From: a bacterium
Lineage (GTDB): Bacteria; Ratteibacteria; UBA8468; B48-G9; JAFGKM01
Reading direction: 5' to 3'
Length of the DNA stretch: 34,850 nucleotides
NCBI GenBank assembly: GCA_029548585.1
Contig: JAKPNC010000085.1
Location: 1-34,850, forward strand
This document shows, one piece after another, positions 8,000-16,320 of this stretch; within the stretch, counting starts at the first letter, position 1; each line of letters begins with the position of its first letter. The notes beneath the pieces were generated by a model that did not search any database, was not told where the DNA came from, and saw only the letters and a program-made list of their open reading frames with translations. The translations under genes and the position numbers were made by a program.

Positions 8000-9526
8000 A
8001 TGAAATACGATATCAGGATAGTCAACGCTAACATCATTGACGGGACAGGGAAAAAAGCTTTCGCCGGAGAAGTGGGAATAAAAGACGGATTCATAAGAAA
8101 GGTTGACAGGACGGTTTCTGGAGAAGCTGCGGCCGAGATAGATGCGAAAGGAGATGCGCTCTCCCCGGGGTTCATAGACCTCCACACCCATTGCGCCCAG
8201 GACATTTCGATCAACTACCTGCAGCAGGGCGTCACGACGGTACTCAGCGGAAACTGCGGATTCGGATATGGAAGGATCTCAACCAGGATCACGGACATAA
8301 AGGGCGAGGCACAAGACGGTAAAATCCCTGTCATGGGGCCAAACTTCGCCCTGCTTGCCGGACACAACACGATAAGAATGATGGTTATGAACAGGGATAA
8401 CAGGGCGCCTACCCGGAGCGAAATGGAGAAGATGAAGAAAATTGTCAGGGAGCAGGTGAAAGAAGGCGCCTTTGGTTTTTCAACAGGGCTTTCATATGTT
8501 CCGGGTGCATACTCCAGGACGGAAGAGATTATCGAACTGACAAAAGAGCTAAGGGGTACGAAGGGGTTCTACTGCTCCCACATGCGCAACGAGGGCGCCG
8601 GAGTGGTGGAGTCTGTGGAAGAGATGCTTGAGATAGAAAAGGGAGCGCAGGCTCCCGTCCACATATCCCACCACAAGGTCTGCGGCATAAAGAACTGGGG
8701 AAAAAGCCGCAAAACCATATCATTGATAAAAAAGGCCCGCAAGGAAGGAATAGACATAACCCTCGACCAGTACCCTTACACGGCAAGTTGCGGCACAATA
8801 CAGCTCCTGATGCCTACGTATGCCGGCGAGGGCGGCCCGGAAGAAATCAGGGCCAGGCTCCGGGACAGGAGAAAGGAGATCCTTGAGGACGTCCTCGAAA
8901 AGCTGGACAATTATTACGGCAACGACCTTTCCAGGGTAGTTTTTGTGAACTGTCAGCCGCATCCATCCCTGTCCGGCAAGACCCTTGCCGATGCCGCAAA
9001 GCTTTACGGCAGGAAACCTGATGCCGTGGGAGGGGCGGAAACAGCCCTTGACATAATCCAGGCGAACCCGGTTCACGGCGCAACCATGATGGTCTCTCAC
9101 AGCATGTCGGAAGAAGAGGTAGAATATATATTGAAGTACCCCGAAACATGTGTTGCATCAGACGGTTGGACCGTTCCCCTGAATTCCGGACATCCGCACC
9201 CGAGACTTTACGGCACGTTCCCGAGGGTAATCAGTTTCTATTCGAGGGAAAAGGGGATACTGCGGATCGAAGACGCCGTCAAAAGGATGACTCAACTGCC
9301 CGCCCTCAGGATGGGACTCACCGACAGGGGGGTAATAAAGGAAGATGCCCGGGCAGACATAGCGATATGGAACCCTGAAAAGATAAAAGACAAGGCAACC
9401 TACAAGAAGCCGCACCAGTATCCGACAGGCATTGATTATGTCATAGTAAACGGGCAGTTGACCCTGAAGAAAGGCAAGGCCACGGGAAATTATGCCGGTA
9501 TGTTTCTTACCAGGAAGGACAGGTAA
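8000..9526 (+). CDS. N-acyl-D-amino-acid deacylase family amidohydrolase
   Basis: Cytosolic amidohydrolase of 508 residues. The metal-binding DLHTH box (PGFIDLHTHCAQD), GVTTVLSGNCGFG, FGFSTGLSYVPGAYS, YCSHMRNEG, HISHHKVCGIKNWGKS and a late SDGW plus HPRLYGTFPRV are the D-aminoacylase (N-acyl-D-amino-acid deacylase) pattern. These enzymes free D-amino acids from N-acyl derivatives; the wider family also includes dihydroorotase- and dipeptidase-like activities, so the exact substrate is open. The start codon has GGGAG five bases upstream and is 66 bases after the DUF2997 stop, so the gene may have its own promoter. It could feed D-amino acids from wall recycling or from detritus. An M19-like gene lies elsewhere in the window. 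Confidence 0.88.
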   Translation: MKYDIRIVNANIIDGTGKKAFAGEVGIKDGFIRKVDRTVSGEAAAEIDAKGDALSPGFIDLHTHCAQDISINYLQQGVTTVLSGNCGFGYGRISTRITDIKGEAQDGKIPVMGPNFALLAGHNTIRMMVMNRDNRAPTRSEMEKMKKIVREQVKEGAFGFSTGLSYVPGAYSRTEEIIELTKELRGTKGFYCSHMRNEGAGVVESVEEMLEIEKGAQAPVHISHHKVCGIKNWGKSRKTISLIKKARKEGIDITLDQYPYTASCGTIQLLMPTYAGEGGPEEIRARLRDRRKEILEDVLEKLDNYYGNDLSRVVFVNCQPHPSLSGKTLADAAKLYGRKPDAVGGAETALDIIQANPVHGATMMVSHSMSEEEVEYILKYPETCVASDGWTVPLNSGHPHPRLYGTFPRVISFYSREKGILRIEDAVKRMTQLPALRMGLTDRGVIKEDARADIAIWNPEKIKDKATYKKPHQYPTGIDYVIVNGQLTLKKGKATGNYAGMFLTRKDR

Positions 9527-9570
9527 GAAGATCCTCAACGGATACTGAATTGGTACGTGGATGTGGAATT

Positions 9571-9608
9571 AAAGAAAAAAACTTTTGAGGTTACCATCTT
9601 TTTTCTTT
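9571..9608 (+). repeat. A/T inverted repeat after the amidohydrolase gene
   Basis: AAAGAAAAAA at 9571-9580 is the perfect reverse complement of TTTTTTCTTT at 9599-9608, with an 18-base loop. The weak A/T stem ending in a T-rich arm could act as a low-efficiency terminator. Confidence 0.45.
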
Positions 9609-9700
9609 GTCCGTCCATATCCAGGCTTCTCATTCTGAAATTCCGACACAAGGAATTTAATGTTAAAATTGTTTATAAATAAAGGTGTAGCAAGCTATTC

Positions 9701-9728
9701 ATGACAAAATTATAAATTTGTATATTCT
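9701..9728 (+). promoter_or_regulatory. Promoter-like site upstream of rplY leader
   Basis: ATGACA (9701-9706) and TATTCT (9723-9728) are spaced by 16 bases. Transcription would start near 9735, just before the first hairpin of the leader. Each box deviates from consensus, so this is a weak call; the AT-rich run around it supports a promoter region. Confidence 0.45.
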
Positions 9729-9735
9729 TTTTAGT

Positions 9736-9936
9736 CGAAGGTTCTATCCTTCGCGTAATGCAACGTCTCATTTTAGCGAACCTAAAGTACACCCTCTGAA
9801 GCTTCAGTGCAGGAGGGTTTGACCGCCGTAACCCTGGTAAAGAAGGGGGCGGTGGCTGCCGTTTTCAGATAAACAGGCATAATGCCTTTCTTATGTATGT
9901 TGAATTTCAGGCAAGGTTTGAAAACTTGCTTTTTTT
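9736..9936 (+). ncRNA. Candidate structured leader or small RNA ahead of rplY
   Basis: A putative transcript from about 9735 would fold into three stems: CGAAGG/CCTTCG (9736-9741 with 9748-9753, six-base loop), ACCCTC/GAGGGT (9791-9796 with 9813-9818, enclosing the palindrome TGAAGCTTCA), and ACCGCC/GGCGGT extended by CCCT/AGGG with a one-sided GTAA bulge (9822-9853). It ends at the T-run hairpin at 9911-9936. The layout looks like a transcription-attenuating leader of the ribosomal protein L25 gene or a stand-alone RNA. Only pairing within this sequence supports it; no known RNA family is recognised. Confidence 0.4.
9911..9936 (+). terminator. Terminator-like hairpin before rplY
   Basis: GCAAG (9911-9915) pairs with CTTGC (9925-9929), with TT/AA pairs and a bulged G inside, followed by seven T residues at 9930-9936. 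It lies 72 bases before the rplY start, so it either ends a small RNA or acts as an attenuator. Confidence 0.55.
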
Positions 9937-10008
9937 GCTTTATTATGGTAAATTTAATAATTGTTTTGCTCTTTTGGGAAGATTTAAAATTTCAGGAGGT
10001 GTTACTTT

Positions 10009-10722
10009 ATGGAAGAATTGCTTTTTTACGCGGAAACGAGAGAGGGAAAAGGCACAGGAGCCGCCAGGAAAACGAGGGCGGCAGGATTCATTCCGGGGAT
10101 TCTCTACGGCGTGGGACACGATTCCTGCCAGATCAGGCTTGAAAAGAAAAGCACGGAAAAGATCATCAGGAAGCTTGAGTCTCATAACGTCATAGCATCC
10201 CTTGTCCTGAAAAAGGACGGGAACGAAGAGAAGATAAGGACTCTTCTCAAGGACGTGCAGATCCAGCCGGTGAAGGGAGACGTGATACATCTTGATTTCT
10301 ACAGAATCAGGATGGACAAACCCATCAGGATGCAGGTTCCCATACACCTGGCAGGAACGGCTCCGGGCCTCGAGCAGGGCGGAATAATGGAGCATGATCT
10401 CAGGGAACTCGAGATCCAGGCACTGCCTGACAGGATGCCGGATAAAATCGAAATAGACGTATCCAACATGCAGATCGGGGATACCGTCCTGGTCAGGGAC
10501 ATAAGGATTGCCGAAGATGTGGAAATCATAGACGAGCCCGAAAAGACCATCATCTCCATGCTGGCTCCCAAGGTTGTGAAGGAAGAGGTTGAAGGAGAAG
10601 AAGCGACCGGAGAAGCTGAAACGGCGGTAAAAGAAGAAACGGCCGAACCGGAAGTAATCTCTCAGCAGAAAGCAGAGGAGAGACGCAAGGAGAAGGAGAA
10701 GGATAGCCAGAGCAAAAAATGA
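10009..10722 (+). CDS. rplY: 50S ribosomal protein L25, long Ctc form
   Basis: 5S rRNA-binding protein of the large ribosomal subunit, 237 residues. The N-terminal L25 domain (about 1-95) shows ARKTRAAGFIPGILYG and the KDVQIQPVKGDVIHLDFYRI block; the C-terminal Ctc beta domain (about 100-190) shows RMQVPIHLAGTAPGLEQGG, ALPDRMPDKIEIDVSNMQIGD and EKTIISMLAP. An acidic-then-basic tail rich in Glu and Lys follows, as in many L25/Ctc (TL5-like) proteins. An AGGAGG at 9994-9999 sets the start. The stop overlaps the pth start in an ATGA, so the two are translationally coupled; rplY-pth is a classic pair in bacteria. The long structured leader upstream suggests regulated expression. Confidence 0.95.
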   Translation: MEELLFYAETREGKGTGAARKTRAAGFIPGILYGVGHDSCQIRLEKKSTEKIIRKLESHNVIASLVLKKDGNEEKIRTLLKDVQIQPVKGDVIHLDFYRIRMDKPIRMQVPIHLAGTAPGLEQGGIMEHDLRELEIQALPDRMPDKIEIDVSNMQIGDTVLVRDIRIAEDVEIIDEPEKTIISMLAPKVVKEEVEGEEATGEAETAVKEETAEPEVISQQKAEERRKEKEKDSQSKK

Positions 10723-11321
10723 AGATCTTCATCGGTCTTGGCAATCCGGGACCCGAATACGAAGATACCAGGCACAACGTCGGGTTCAGGGTGATAGATG
10801 AGCTCAGGAAGAGACACGAACCCTTCGACGGCGTAAAAACCGAGTATTGCAGGGGATGGATGTCCAGGATGGCAGGAAAGGAAGTTCTGCTGGTCAAACC
10901 CAAGACCTTCATAAACCAGAGCGGCATTGCAGTGAAAAAACTTTTTGACAGGTACGGCGGCGACCTGGAGGATTACGTGATTATCCATGACGACCTCGAC
11001 ATAGAGGTCGGAAGGATAAAGATCATAAGCAAGAAAGGGCCCGGAGGACACAACGGAATCATATCCATAGTCAGCATTCTCGACAGCAGGGATTTCGTCC
11101 GGGTCAGGATAGGGATTGGCCGGGAGAAGGCAGGCAATTCCTACGTTGATTACGTTCTGGCGCCCTTCACCACGGAAGAAGCCCCGTGCGTGGAAAAATC
11201 CGTACGGACGGCGGCAAGCGCCTGCGAAGAGATGGTGAGGAGCAGTACGGCAAAAGCCATGAGCCTTTACAACTCTGAAAAAAGCAAGCCGGGAGACAGG
11301 TCAGAACGGCCCGGAGATTGA
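10719..11321 (+). CDS. pth: Peptidyl-tRNA hydrolase
   Basis: Frees tRNA from peptidyl-tRNA dropped by stalled ribosomes; 200 residues, normal length. The N-terminal IGLGNPGPEYEDTRHNVGF holds the catalytic His in TRHNVGF; KPKTFINQSG, IIHDDLDIEVGRIKI (catalytic Asp region), GPGGHNGI and RVRIGIGRE are the other family signatures. The start overlaps the rplY stop by four bases. The C-terminal 20 residues are polar and poorly conserved. A 93-base gap to hppA follows without an obvious terminator, so readthrough into hppA is possible. Confidence 0.96.
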   Translation: MKIFIGLGNPGPEYEDTRHNVGFRVIDELRKRHEPFDGVKTEYCRGWMSRMAGKEVLLVKPKTFINQSGIAVKKLFDRYGGDLEDYVIIHDDLDIEVGRIKIISKKGPGGHNGIISIVSILDSRDFVRVRIGIGREKAGNSYVDYVLAPFTTEEAPCVEKSVRTAASACEEMVRSSTAKAMSLYNSEKSKPGDRSERPGD

Positions 11322-11414
11322 AGCAGTTTTTATGGAAAGAAAGCACGAAAAAGGTAAAAAGAACCCTCAGATAAGAGAAAACGGATCTCATCGCGGGGGT
11401 AAAGGAGAAAAAGA

Positions 11415-13502
11415 ATGGAAGGAATGGGGATTCAGGTTTTTACTATAGTTAGCGCGCTCTTTGCCATTGCTTTCACTATTATCCTCACCAAGAGCATCAT
11501 GAGGAAAAAGGAAGGCACACCCGAAATGGTGGAGATAGCCCAGGCGGTAAAGATCGGGGCAAAAGCCTACCTGGCAAGACAGTACAAAGGAGTCAGCATT
11601 TTCTTTGCCATCGTCTTTGTCCTGCTCCTGATCCTGGCAAAATTTAACTACATGAGCCTTTTTGTTCCCTTCGCTTTTATTTTCGGAGGTTTCTTTTCCG
11701 CGTTGAGCGGCTACATAGGCATGACAGTGGCAACAAACTCTTCTGCAAGAACCACTTCTGGGGCAAAGAATTCCCTGAACGAAGCCCTGAAGATAGCATT
11801 CTCGTCGGGCCTTGTAATGGGACTGACGGTCGTGGGACTCTCTCTCCTTTTCATCGGAGTGGGATATACGGCTGTCAGGTGGGTGGGAGCAATGAAGGGA
11901 TTTGACATCAATTACGTTGCGTCAACCCTTGTCTGTTTCGGAATGGGAGCCAGCGCCCAGGCTCTTTTTGCAAGGGTCGGCGGAGGTATATTCACCAAGG
12001 GAGCGGACGTGGGAGCAGACCTCGTGGGAAAGGTTGAGGCAGGCATCCCCGAAGATGACCCGCGCAATCCCGCCGTCATTGCGGACAACGTGGGAGACAA
12101 CGTTGGAGACATAGCGGGAATGGGAGCGGACCTTTACGAGTCTTACATAGGCTCGATCCTTGCCTCCATGGCACTCGCTGTAACCGCAGGGCTGGGATGG
12201 AAAGGCATCTCCCTTCCCCTGGCGATATCGGCCATAGGCATATTTGCCTCCATAATAGGTTCATTGCTTGTAAAGGTCAGGGATGACGCAACCCAGGCCA
12301 ACCTCCTGATGGCTCTCAGGAAAGGAATGTGGGGAGCGGCAATAATAGTGATAGTGGCTTCCTATTTCGCAATAACCACAATCCTCGGCCCGGGCTACTC
12401 GAGACTCTTCGGCTCGGTTATATCCGGGGTAGTGGCAGGTATCCTCATAGGCTTCTTCACCGAATTATACACATCGGACAATTATGCGCCCACGAAAAAC
12501 GTGGCAAAGTCAGCCCTGACAGGACATGCTACTGTCATTATAGAAGGACTTGCAACGGGCATGGCTTCCACAGCGATACCCGTGATGGTTATCGTGCTTG
12601 CATCCATAGCCGCATACTTCATCCCCGGCGGATCTTCCAATCCTTCGTTGGGTCTTTACGGGATTGGACTCGCCTCGGTGGGACTGCTAAGTACCCTGGG
12701 CATATCCCTGGCAACCGATTCCTACGGGCCGGTGGCGGACAACGCCGGAGGAAACGCCGAGATGACCCACCAGCCGCCGTTCGTAAGGCAGAGAACAGAT
12801 GCGCTTGACTCTCTCGGGAACACCACGGCTGCAACCGGCAAAGGTTTCGCCATAGGTTCGGCCGCTCTTACGACCCTTGCGCTTATTGCCGCCTTCAAGG
12901 AGCAGGTTCTCATGCTGGGAGGAACGCTCGACCTGTCCGTCATGAACGTCAGACTTCTTTGCGGCCTCTTCATAGGGGCAATGTACCCGATGTTCTTCTC
13001 CTCCATGGCGATGAGAGCCGTCGGAAGGACCGCCCAGTCCATCGTTGAAGAGGTAAGAAGGCAGTTCAGGGAGATAAAGGGAATCATGGAAGGAAAAGCA
13101 AAGCCGGATTATGCCAGGGCAGTTGACATATGCGCCAGGTCAGCCCAGCAGGAGATCCTTCTGCCTTCGGCAATAACGATTATTCTTCCAGTGGCAACAG
13201 GCCTTTTCCTTGGAGTGGAAGCCCTGCTCGGACTGCTTATCGGCGCGCTGACAAGCGGATTCGTTCTTGCCATCATGATGGCGAACGCAGGGGCGTCATG
13301 GGATAACGCCAAGAAGCATATTGAATCAGGCAACTTCGGCGGAAAGGGAACCGACGCGCACAAGGCCGCGGTTACCGGAGACACGGTGGGAGATCCTTTC
13401 AAGGATACGGCAGGACCTTCTCTCAACATACTGATAAAACTGATGTCAGTCGTTGCGATAGTCTTCGCATCGTTTATTGTAAAGAACGCTCTCTTCAGGT
13501 AA
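11415..13502 (+). CDS. hppA: K+-dependent membrane pyrophosphatase (probably Na+-pumping)
   Basis: Integral membrane pump that couples PPi hydrolysis to cation export; 695 residues with about 16 membrane helices. The PPi site is intact: [35 protein letters not shown] and [16 protein letters not shown]. The motif [10 protein letters not shown] has Ala472 and Gly475 where K+-independent enzymes carry Lys and Thr, so K+ dependence is well supported. Glu242 in DLYESY sits where Na+-pumping enzymes carry the ion-gate Glu, so Na+ transport is likely though dual Na+/H+ or H+ pumping remains possible. AAAGGAG precedes the start. A GC-rich hairpin at 13563-13592 ends the unit. Such a pump recovers energy from PPi made by tRNA charging and acyl-CoA synthesis. 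Confidence 0.95.
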   Translation: MEGMGIQVFTIVSALFAIAFTIILTKSIMRKKEGTPEMVEIAQAVKIGAKAYLARQYKGVSIFFAIVFVLLLILAKFNYMSLFVPFAFIFGGFFSALSGYIGMTVATNSSARTTSGAKNSLNEALKIAFSSGLVMGLTVVGLSLLFIGVGYTAVRWVGAMKGFDINYVASTLVCFGMGASAQALFARVGGGIFTKGADVGADLVGKVEAGIPEDDPRNPAVIADNVGDNVGDIAGMGADLYESYIGSILASMALAVTAGLGWKGISLPLAISAIGIFASIIGSLLVKVRDDATQANLLMALRKGMWGAAIIVIVASYFAITTILGPGYSRLFGSVISGVVAGILIGFFTELYTSDNYAPTKNVAKSALTGHATVIIEGLATGMASTAIPVMVIVLASIAAYFIPGGSSNPSLGLYGIGLASVGLLSTLGISLATDSYGPVADNAGGNAEMTHQPPFVRQRTDALDSLGNTTAATGKGFAIGSAALTTLALIAAFKEQVLMLGGTLDLSVMNVRLLCGLFIGAMYPMFFSSMAMRAVGRTAQSIVEEVRRQFREIKGIMEGKAKPDYARAVDICARSAQQEILLPSAITIILPVATGLFLGVEALLGLLIGALTSGFVLAIMMANAGASWDNAKKHIESGNFGGKGTDAHKAAVTGDTVGDPFKDTAGPSLNILIKLMSVVAIVFASFIVKNALFR

Positions 13503-13562
13503 CAGGATATCCAATATCCAACAACTCTGTTACAGAAAGAAGAGGCTGCAGGAATAAAAGAA

Positions 13563-13606
13563 GGGCGGTTTGGCCTTAAAGGCAAACCGCCCGGTCTTCT
13601 TTCTCC
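13563..13606 (+). terminator. Rho-independent terminator after hppA
   Basis: GGGCGGTTT (13563-13571) pairs with AAACCGCCC (13584-13592), with an inner GCC/GGC and loop TTAAA, followed by a pyrimidine-rich run of T and C to 13606. It separates hppA from the malic enzyme gene. Confidence 0.8.
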
Positions 13607-13648
13607 TTCACAGGCCGGCAATCGGGACATGGCAAAGCGGGGTACGAT

Positions 13649-14815
13649 ATGAAACAGGACATATACGAACAATCCCTTGAACTTCACAGGAAATCGAGAG
13701 GCAAGCTCGAGATAAGATCGAAGGTGGCCCTTGCAGACAAGAACGACCTTTCTCTCGCGTACACCCCGGGAGTGGCCGAGCCTTGCAGGAAGATACAATC
13801 AGATAGAAAGCTGGTATACGAATACACGTCAAAAGGCAATACCGTGGCCGTGGTAACAGACGGCAGCGCTGTCCTGGGACTCGGAAACATAGGAGCAGAA
13901 GCGGCCATCCCCGTGATGGAGGGAAAATCCATATTGTTCAAGGAATTCGGCGGCGTCGACGCCTTTCCCATATGCATATCGAGCCAGGATACGGAAGATA
14001 TCGTCAGGACTGTTTCCCTGATCTCCCCGGGCTTTGGAGGCATAAACCTTGAAGATATTTCTGCGCCAAGGTGTTTTGAGATAGAAAGAAGGCTCGTGGA
14101 AACCCTGCCCATACCCGTTTTCCACGATGACCAGCACGGGACCGCAGTGGTTGTCCTTGCCGCCCTTTTAAATGGCCTGAAAGTCGTTGAAAAAAATATC
14201 TCCAATGTCAGGATAGTAATAAACGGGGCAGGCGCGGCAGGCATTGCCATAGCGAGATTCCTGCATAACGCTGGAGCGGGCAGCATAACTCTCTGCGACA
14301 CAAAAGGAATCATCTGCCGCGACAGAACGGAAAACATGAACTTTGCAAAGGAAGAGGTGATGAAATACCTCGCCCCTTCAAAAAGGGGATCCCTGTCGGA
14401 TGCCATGAAAAACGCCGACATCTTCATAGGGGTATCCGGTCCCGATACGGTAAAGGAAGAGATGGTCAGGGAGATGAACGCCGGATCAATAGTGCTTGCC
14501 ATGTCAAACCCCGTGCCCGAAATAATGCCGGAAAAGGCAAAAAAAGCGGGGGCGGCCGTTGTCGGCACAGGGAGAAGCGACATGCCTAACCAGATAAATA
14601 ACCTTCTTGCTTTTCCCGGCATATTCAGGGGGGCGCTTGATGCAAATGCGAGAAAAATCACCGAGAAGATGAAACTTGCCGCAAGCAGGGCGATTTCATC
14701 ACAGGTGCCGGAAAACAGGCTTAACAGCGACTTCATAATACCGTCGCCTCTCGACAGGGAAGTCGGAAGGGCCGTGGCAAGGGAAGTTGCCGCCGCCTGG
14801 CGGCAAGAAAATTGA
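13649..14815 (+). CDS. NAD(P)-dependent malic enzyme
   Basis: Oxidative decarboxylation of malate to pyruvate and CO2, cytosolic; 388 residues, the short bacterial form without a phosphotransacetylase domain. The N-terminal malic domain shows [46 protein letters not shown] and [13 protein letters not shown] (metal-binding acidic residues). The Rossmann domain carries [15 protein letters not shown] and the downstream [11 protein letters not shown] and [18 protein letters not shown]. Whether it prefers NAD or NADP cannot be read safely. A perfect stem overlaps its last codons (14787-14806). It has its own upstream terminator and so is probably a single-gene unit; ruvX converges from the other side. 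Confidence 0.95.
   Translation: MKQDIYEQSLELHRKSRGKLEIRSKVALADKNDLSLAYTPGVAEPCRKIQSDRKLVYEYTSKGNTVAVVTDGSAVLGLGNIGAEAAIPVMEGKSILFKEFGGVDAFPICISSQDTEDIVRTVSLISPGFGGINLEDISAPRCFEIERRLVETLPIPVFHDDQHGTAVVVLAALLNGLKVVEKNISNVRIVINGAGAAGIAIARFLHNAGAGSITLCDTKGIICRDRTENMNFAKEEVMKYLAPSKRGSLSDAMKNADIFIGVSGPDTVKEEMVREMNAGSIVLAMSNPVPEIMPEKAKKAGAAVVGTGRSDMPNQINNLLAFPGIFRGALDANARKITEKMKLAASRAISSQVPENRLNSDFIIPSPLDREVGRAVAREVAAAWRQEN
14787..14806 (+). terminator. Perfect hairpin in the 3' end of the malic enzyme gene
   Basis: TTGCCGCC (14787-14794) and GGCGGCAA (14799-14806) form a perfect eight-pair stem with a GCCT loop inside the last codons. No T-run follows on the + strand, so termination is uncertain; it may protect the 3' end of the mRNA. 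Confidence 0.35.
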
Positions 14816-14906
14816 GGGAGGGTTTCTTCTCACGTTATCCTCTCTTGTTATCCAGAATCCCGCCCCTCACTGGATCCTCCGCCTGAATGGAGATGGGAAA
14901 ACGTAT

Positions 14907-15335
14907 TCAATAATAGTCTTCTTCCCCATGTTCTCTGAGGGAATCGAGATAATTCTGCAGGATAATCTGGGCTGCAAGCCTGTCAATGACCTTCTTCCTC
15001 TTCTTCCTGCTCAGGTCGGCCTCTATTAGTATGGAATCGGCCTGCCTGGAGCTCAACCTTTCATCAAAAGGGATAAAGGGAAGGGAAATCGACTCTTTAA
15101 GCAGAGAGACGAAAGCCATCGACTTTTCAGTCTGGCCGCTCATGGATCCGTCCATCCTCAGGGGCAGGCCGTAAACGATACTCTCGACCCCGTATTTTTC
15201 AACGAGTCCGCGGATCTTGACGGCTTCGCTTCCATCCCTTTCGATATTGCCAATGCCCCTGGCAAAAGACTTGCCTTCATCGCTGACGGCAACCCCTATC
15301 CTCCGGTCTCCGATATCAAGGCAGAGTATCCTCAT
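14907..15335 (-). CDS. ruvX: RuvX/YqgF family putative Holliday junction resolvase
   Basis: RNase H-fold nuclease linked to 16S rRNA 5' maturation and proposed as a Holliday junction resolvase; 142 residues, normal length. LCLDIGDRRIGVAVSDE is the first acidic strand, VYGLPLRMDGS the GLP motif and FDERLSSRQAD the conserved FxDERLTS-like box, with a late acidic cluster near the RLAAQIILQNYL motif. It is the last gene of the tyrS-aldolase-M19-folP-ruvX run, 112 bases after folP, and converges with the malic enzyme gene. That gap holds no clear promoter. Confidence 0.93.
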   Translation of the reverse strand: MRILCLDIGDRRIGVAVSDEGKSFARGIGNIERDGSEAVKIRGLVEKYGVESIVYGLPLRMDGSMSGQTEKSMAFVSLLKESISLPFIPFDERLSSRQADSILIEADLSRKKRKKVIDRLAAQIILQNYLDSLREHGEEDYY

Positions 15336-15447
15336 TTTTTAACGTTAAAATGTTATTCAGCCGACAAAACCTCTTTTGCCGGAAGCGAAAGCGCAACTTT
15401 TATCGCCCCGGACCCGGGTAGCTCCGGAAAAGCAGGACGAACTCTTT

Positions 15448-16311
15448 TTACGGGGATAAATCCCCCGAAGCCGATTCTATTGCCCTGGCAACCCGCAGAA
15501 CCCTGGCTGTTTCTGCCACATCGTGCACCCTGAAGATGCATGCCCCGCGAAGATACGAAACAACCGCGCACGCAAGCGAAGCCCCGAGCCTCTGCTCAGC
15601 GGGCAGGCCGTCAAGAATCTTGCCTATGAATGATTTCCTCGAAGCCCCTACCATCACCGGCCTGCCGAACTTCCTGAAGGCTCCGATGCCGTTAAGTATC
15701 CGCAGGTTGTCTTCAAGCCGTTTGCCAAAACCAATGCCGGGGTCGATGGCAACCTTCCCGGGATCTATCCCGTTTTTTTCAAGGAATCCGAGAGATCTCT
15801 CGAAAAAGAGTGAGATCTCACTTTCCACATCCTCGTATGACGGGTCATCCTGCATGTCGGCCGGGGTGCCCTGCATATGCATTAACACATACCCGCAGCC
15901 CGAATCCCTGACTACTGAAAGAAGCCCTTTATCCATGGAAAAAGCCGAAATGTCGTTTATGATAGAGGCCCCCGCCTCCAGGGCTTTTTCTGCAACTGCC
16001 CCCTTGTAAGTGTCGCAGGAAAGAAGCGCCCCCGTTTTCCCGGCCAGGGCTTTTATAACGGGCGCCACCCTGCTTATCTCCTCGGCCGCCGATACACGCC
16101 GGCTTCCCGGCCTGGTAGACTCTCCTCCCACGTCTATGATGCCGGCGCCTTCATCGGCCATCCTGAGGCCCCTGTCAACCGCATCTTCGTAATCCAGGCT
16201 CTTCCTGCCGTCGTAGAAGGAGTCGGGGGTAACGTTGAGTATTCCTATTATGCAGAATGGAGATACGCCAAGATCTTTGCCGCCCTTGATCTTCCAGGAA
16301 TATTCGGACAT
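15448..16311 (-). CDS. folP: Dihydropteroate synthase
   Basis: Condenses p-aminobenzoate with 6-hydroxymethyl-dihydropterin diphosphate in folate synthesis; TIM barrel of 287 residues. The pterin-binding signatures are IGILNVTPDSFYDGRKS and GAGIIDVGGESTRPGS; DTYKGAVAEKALEAGASIINDIS, DPGIGFGKRLEDNLRIL, VGASRKSFIG and the final RVHDVAETARVL complete the pattern. All usual catalytic loops are present. It starts nine bases after the M19-like stop and is probably co-transcribed with it. No other folate genes lie in the window. Confidence 0.96.
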   Translation of the reverse strand: MSEYSWKIKGGKDLGVSPFCIIGILNVTPDSFYDGRKSLDYEDAVDRGLRMADEGAGIIDVGGESTRPGSRRVSAAEEISRVAPVIKALAGKTGALLSCDTYKGAVAEKALEAGASIINDISAFSMDKGLLSVVRDSGCGYVLMHMQGTPADMQDDPSYEDVESEISLFFERSLGFLEKNGIDPGKVAIDPGIGFGKRLEDNLRILNGIGAFRKFGRPVMVGASRKSFIGKILDGLPAEQRLGASLACAVVSYLRGACIFRVHDVAETARVLRVARAIESASGDLSP

Positions 16312-16320
16312 GTTATCTCT

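Larger units (their letters stand above)
9527..10008 (+). other. AT-rich gap with structured leader candidate
   Basis: No open frame here reads as a protein. From the 5' side it holds an A/T inverted repeat (9571-9608), a promoter-like site (9701-9728), three hairpins (9736-9753, 9791-9818, 9822-9853), a terminator-like hairpin (9911-9936) and the AGGAGG ribosome site of rplY (9994-9999). Base composition is far more AT-rich than the flanking genes. No tRNA, 5S rRNA, 6S RNA, SRP RNA or known riboswitch core is recognised. Confidence 0.7.

Noticed and set aside
9736-9753. T-arm-like hairpin suggesting a tRNA
   Set aside because: The loop is six bases, no acceptor, D-arm or anticodon arm can be paired with it, and there is no CCA context.
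9701-9936. 6S RNA, SRP RNA or a known riboswitch in the rplY leader
   Set aside because: No end-to-end closing stem for 6S, no GGAAGG-type SRP tip and no recognised aptamer core are present.
15353-15571. A - strand frame of 72 residues overlapping the 3' end of folP
   Set aside because: Most of it lies in another frame of folP, there is no ribosome site, and the folP product already ends at its normal length. The part past the folP stop is too short to judge.
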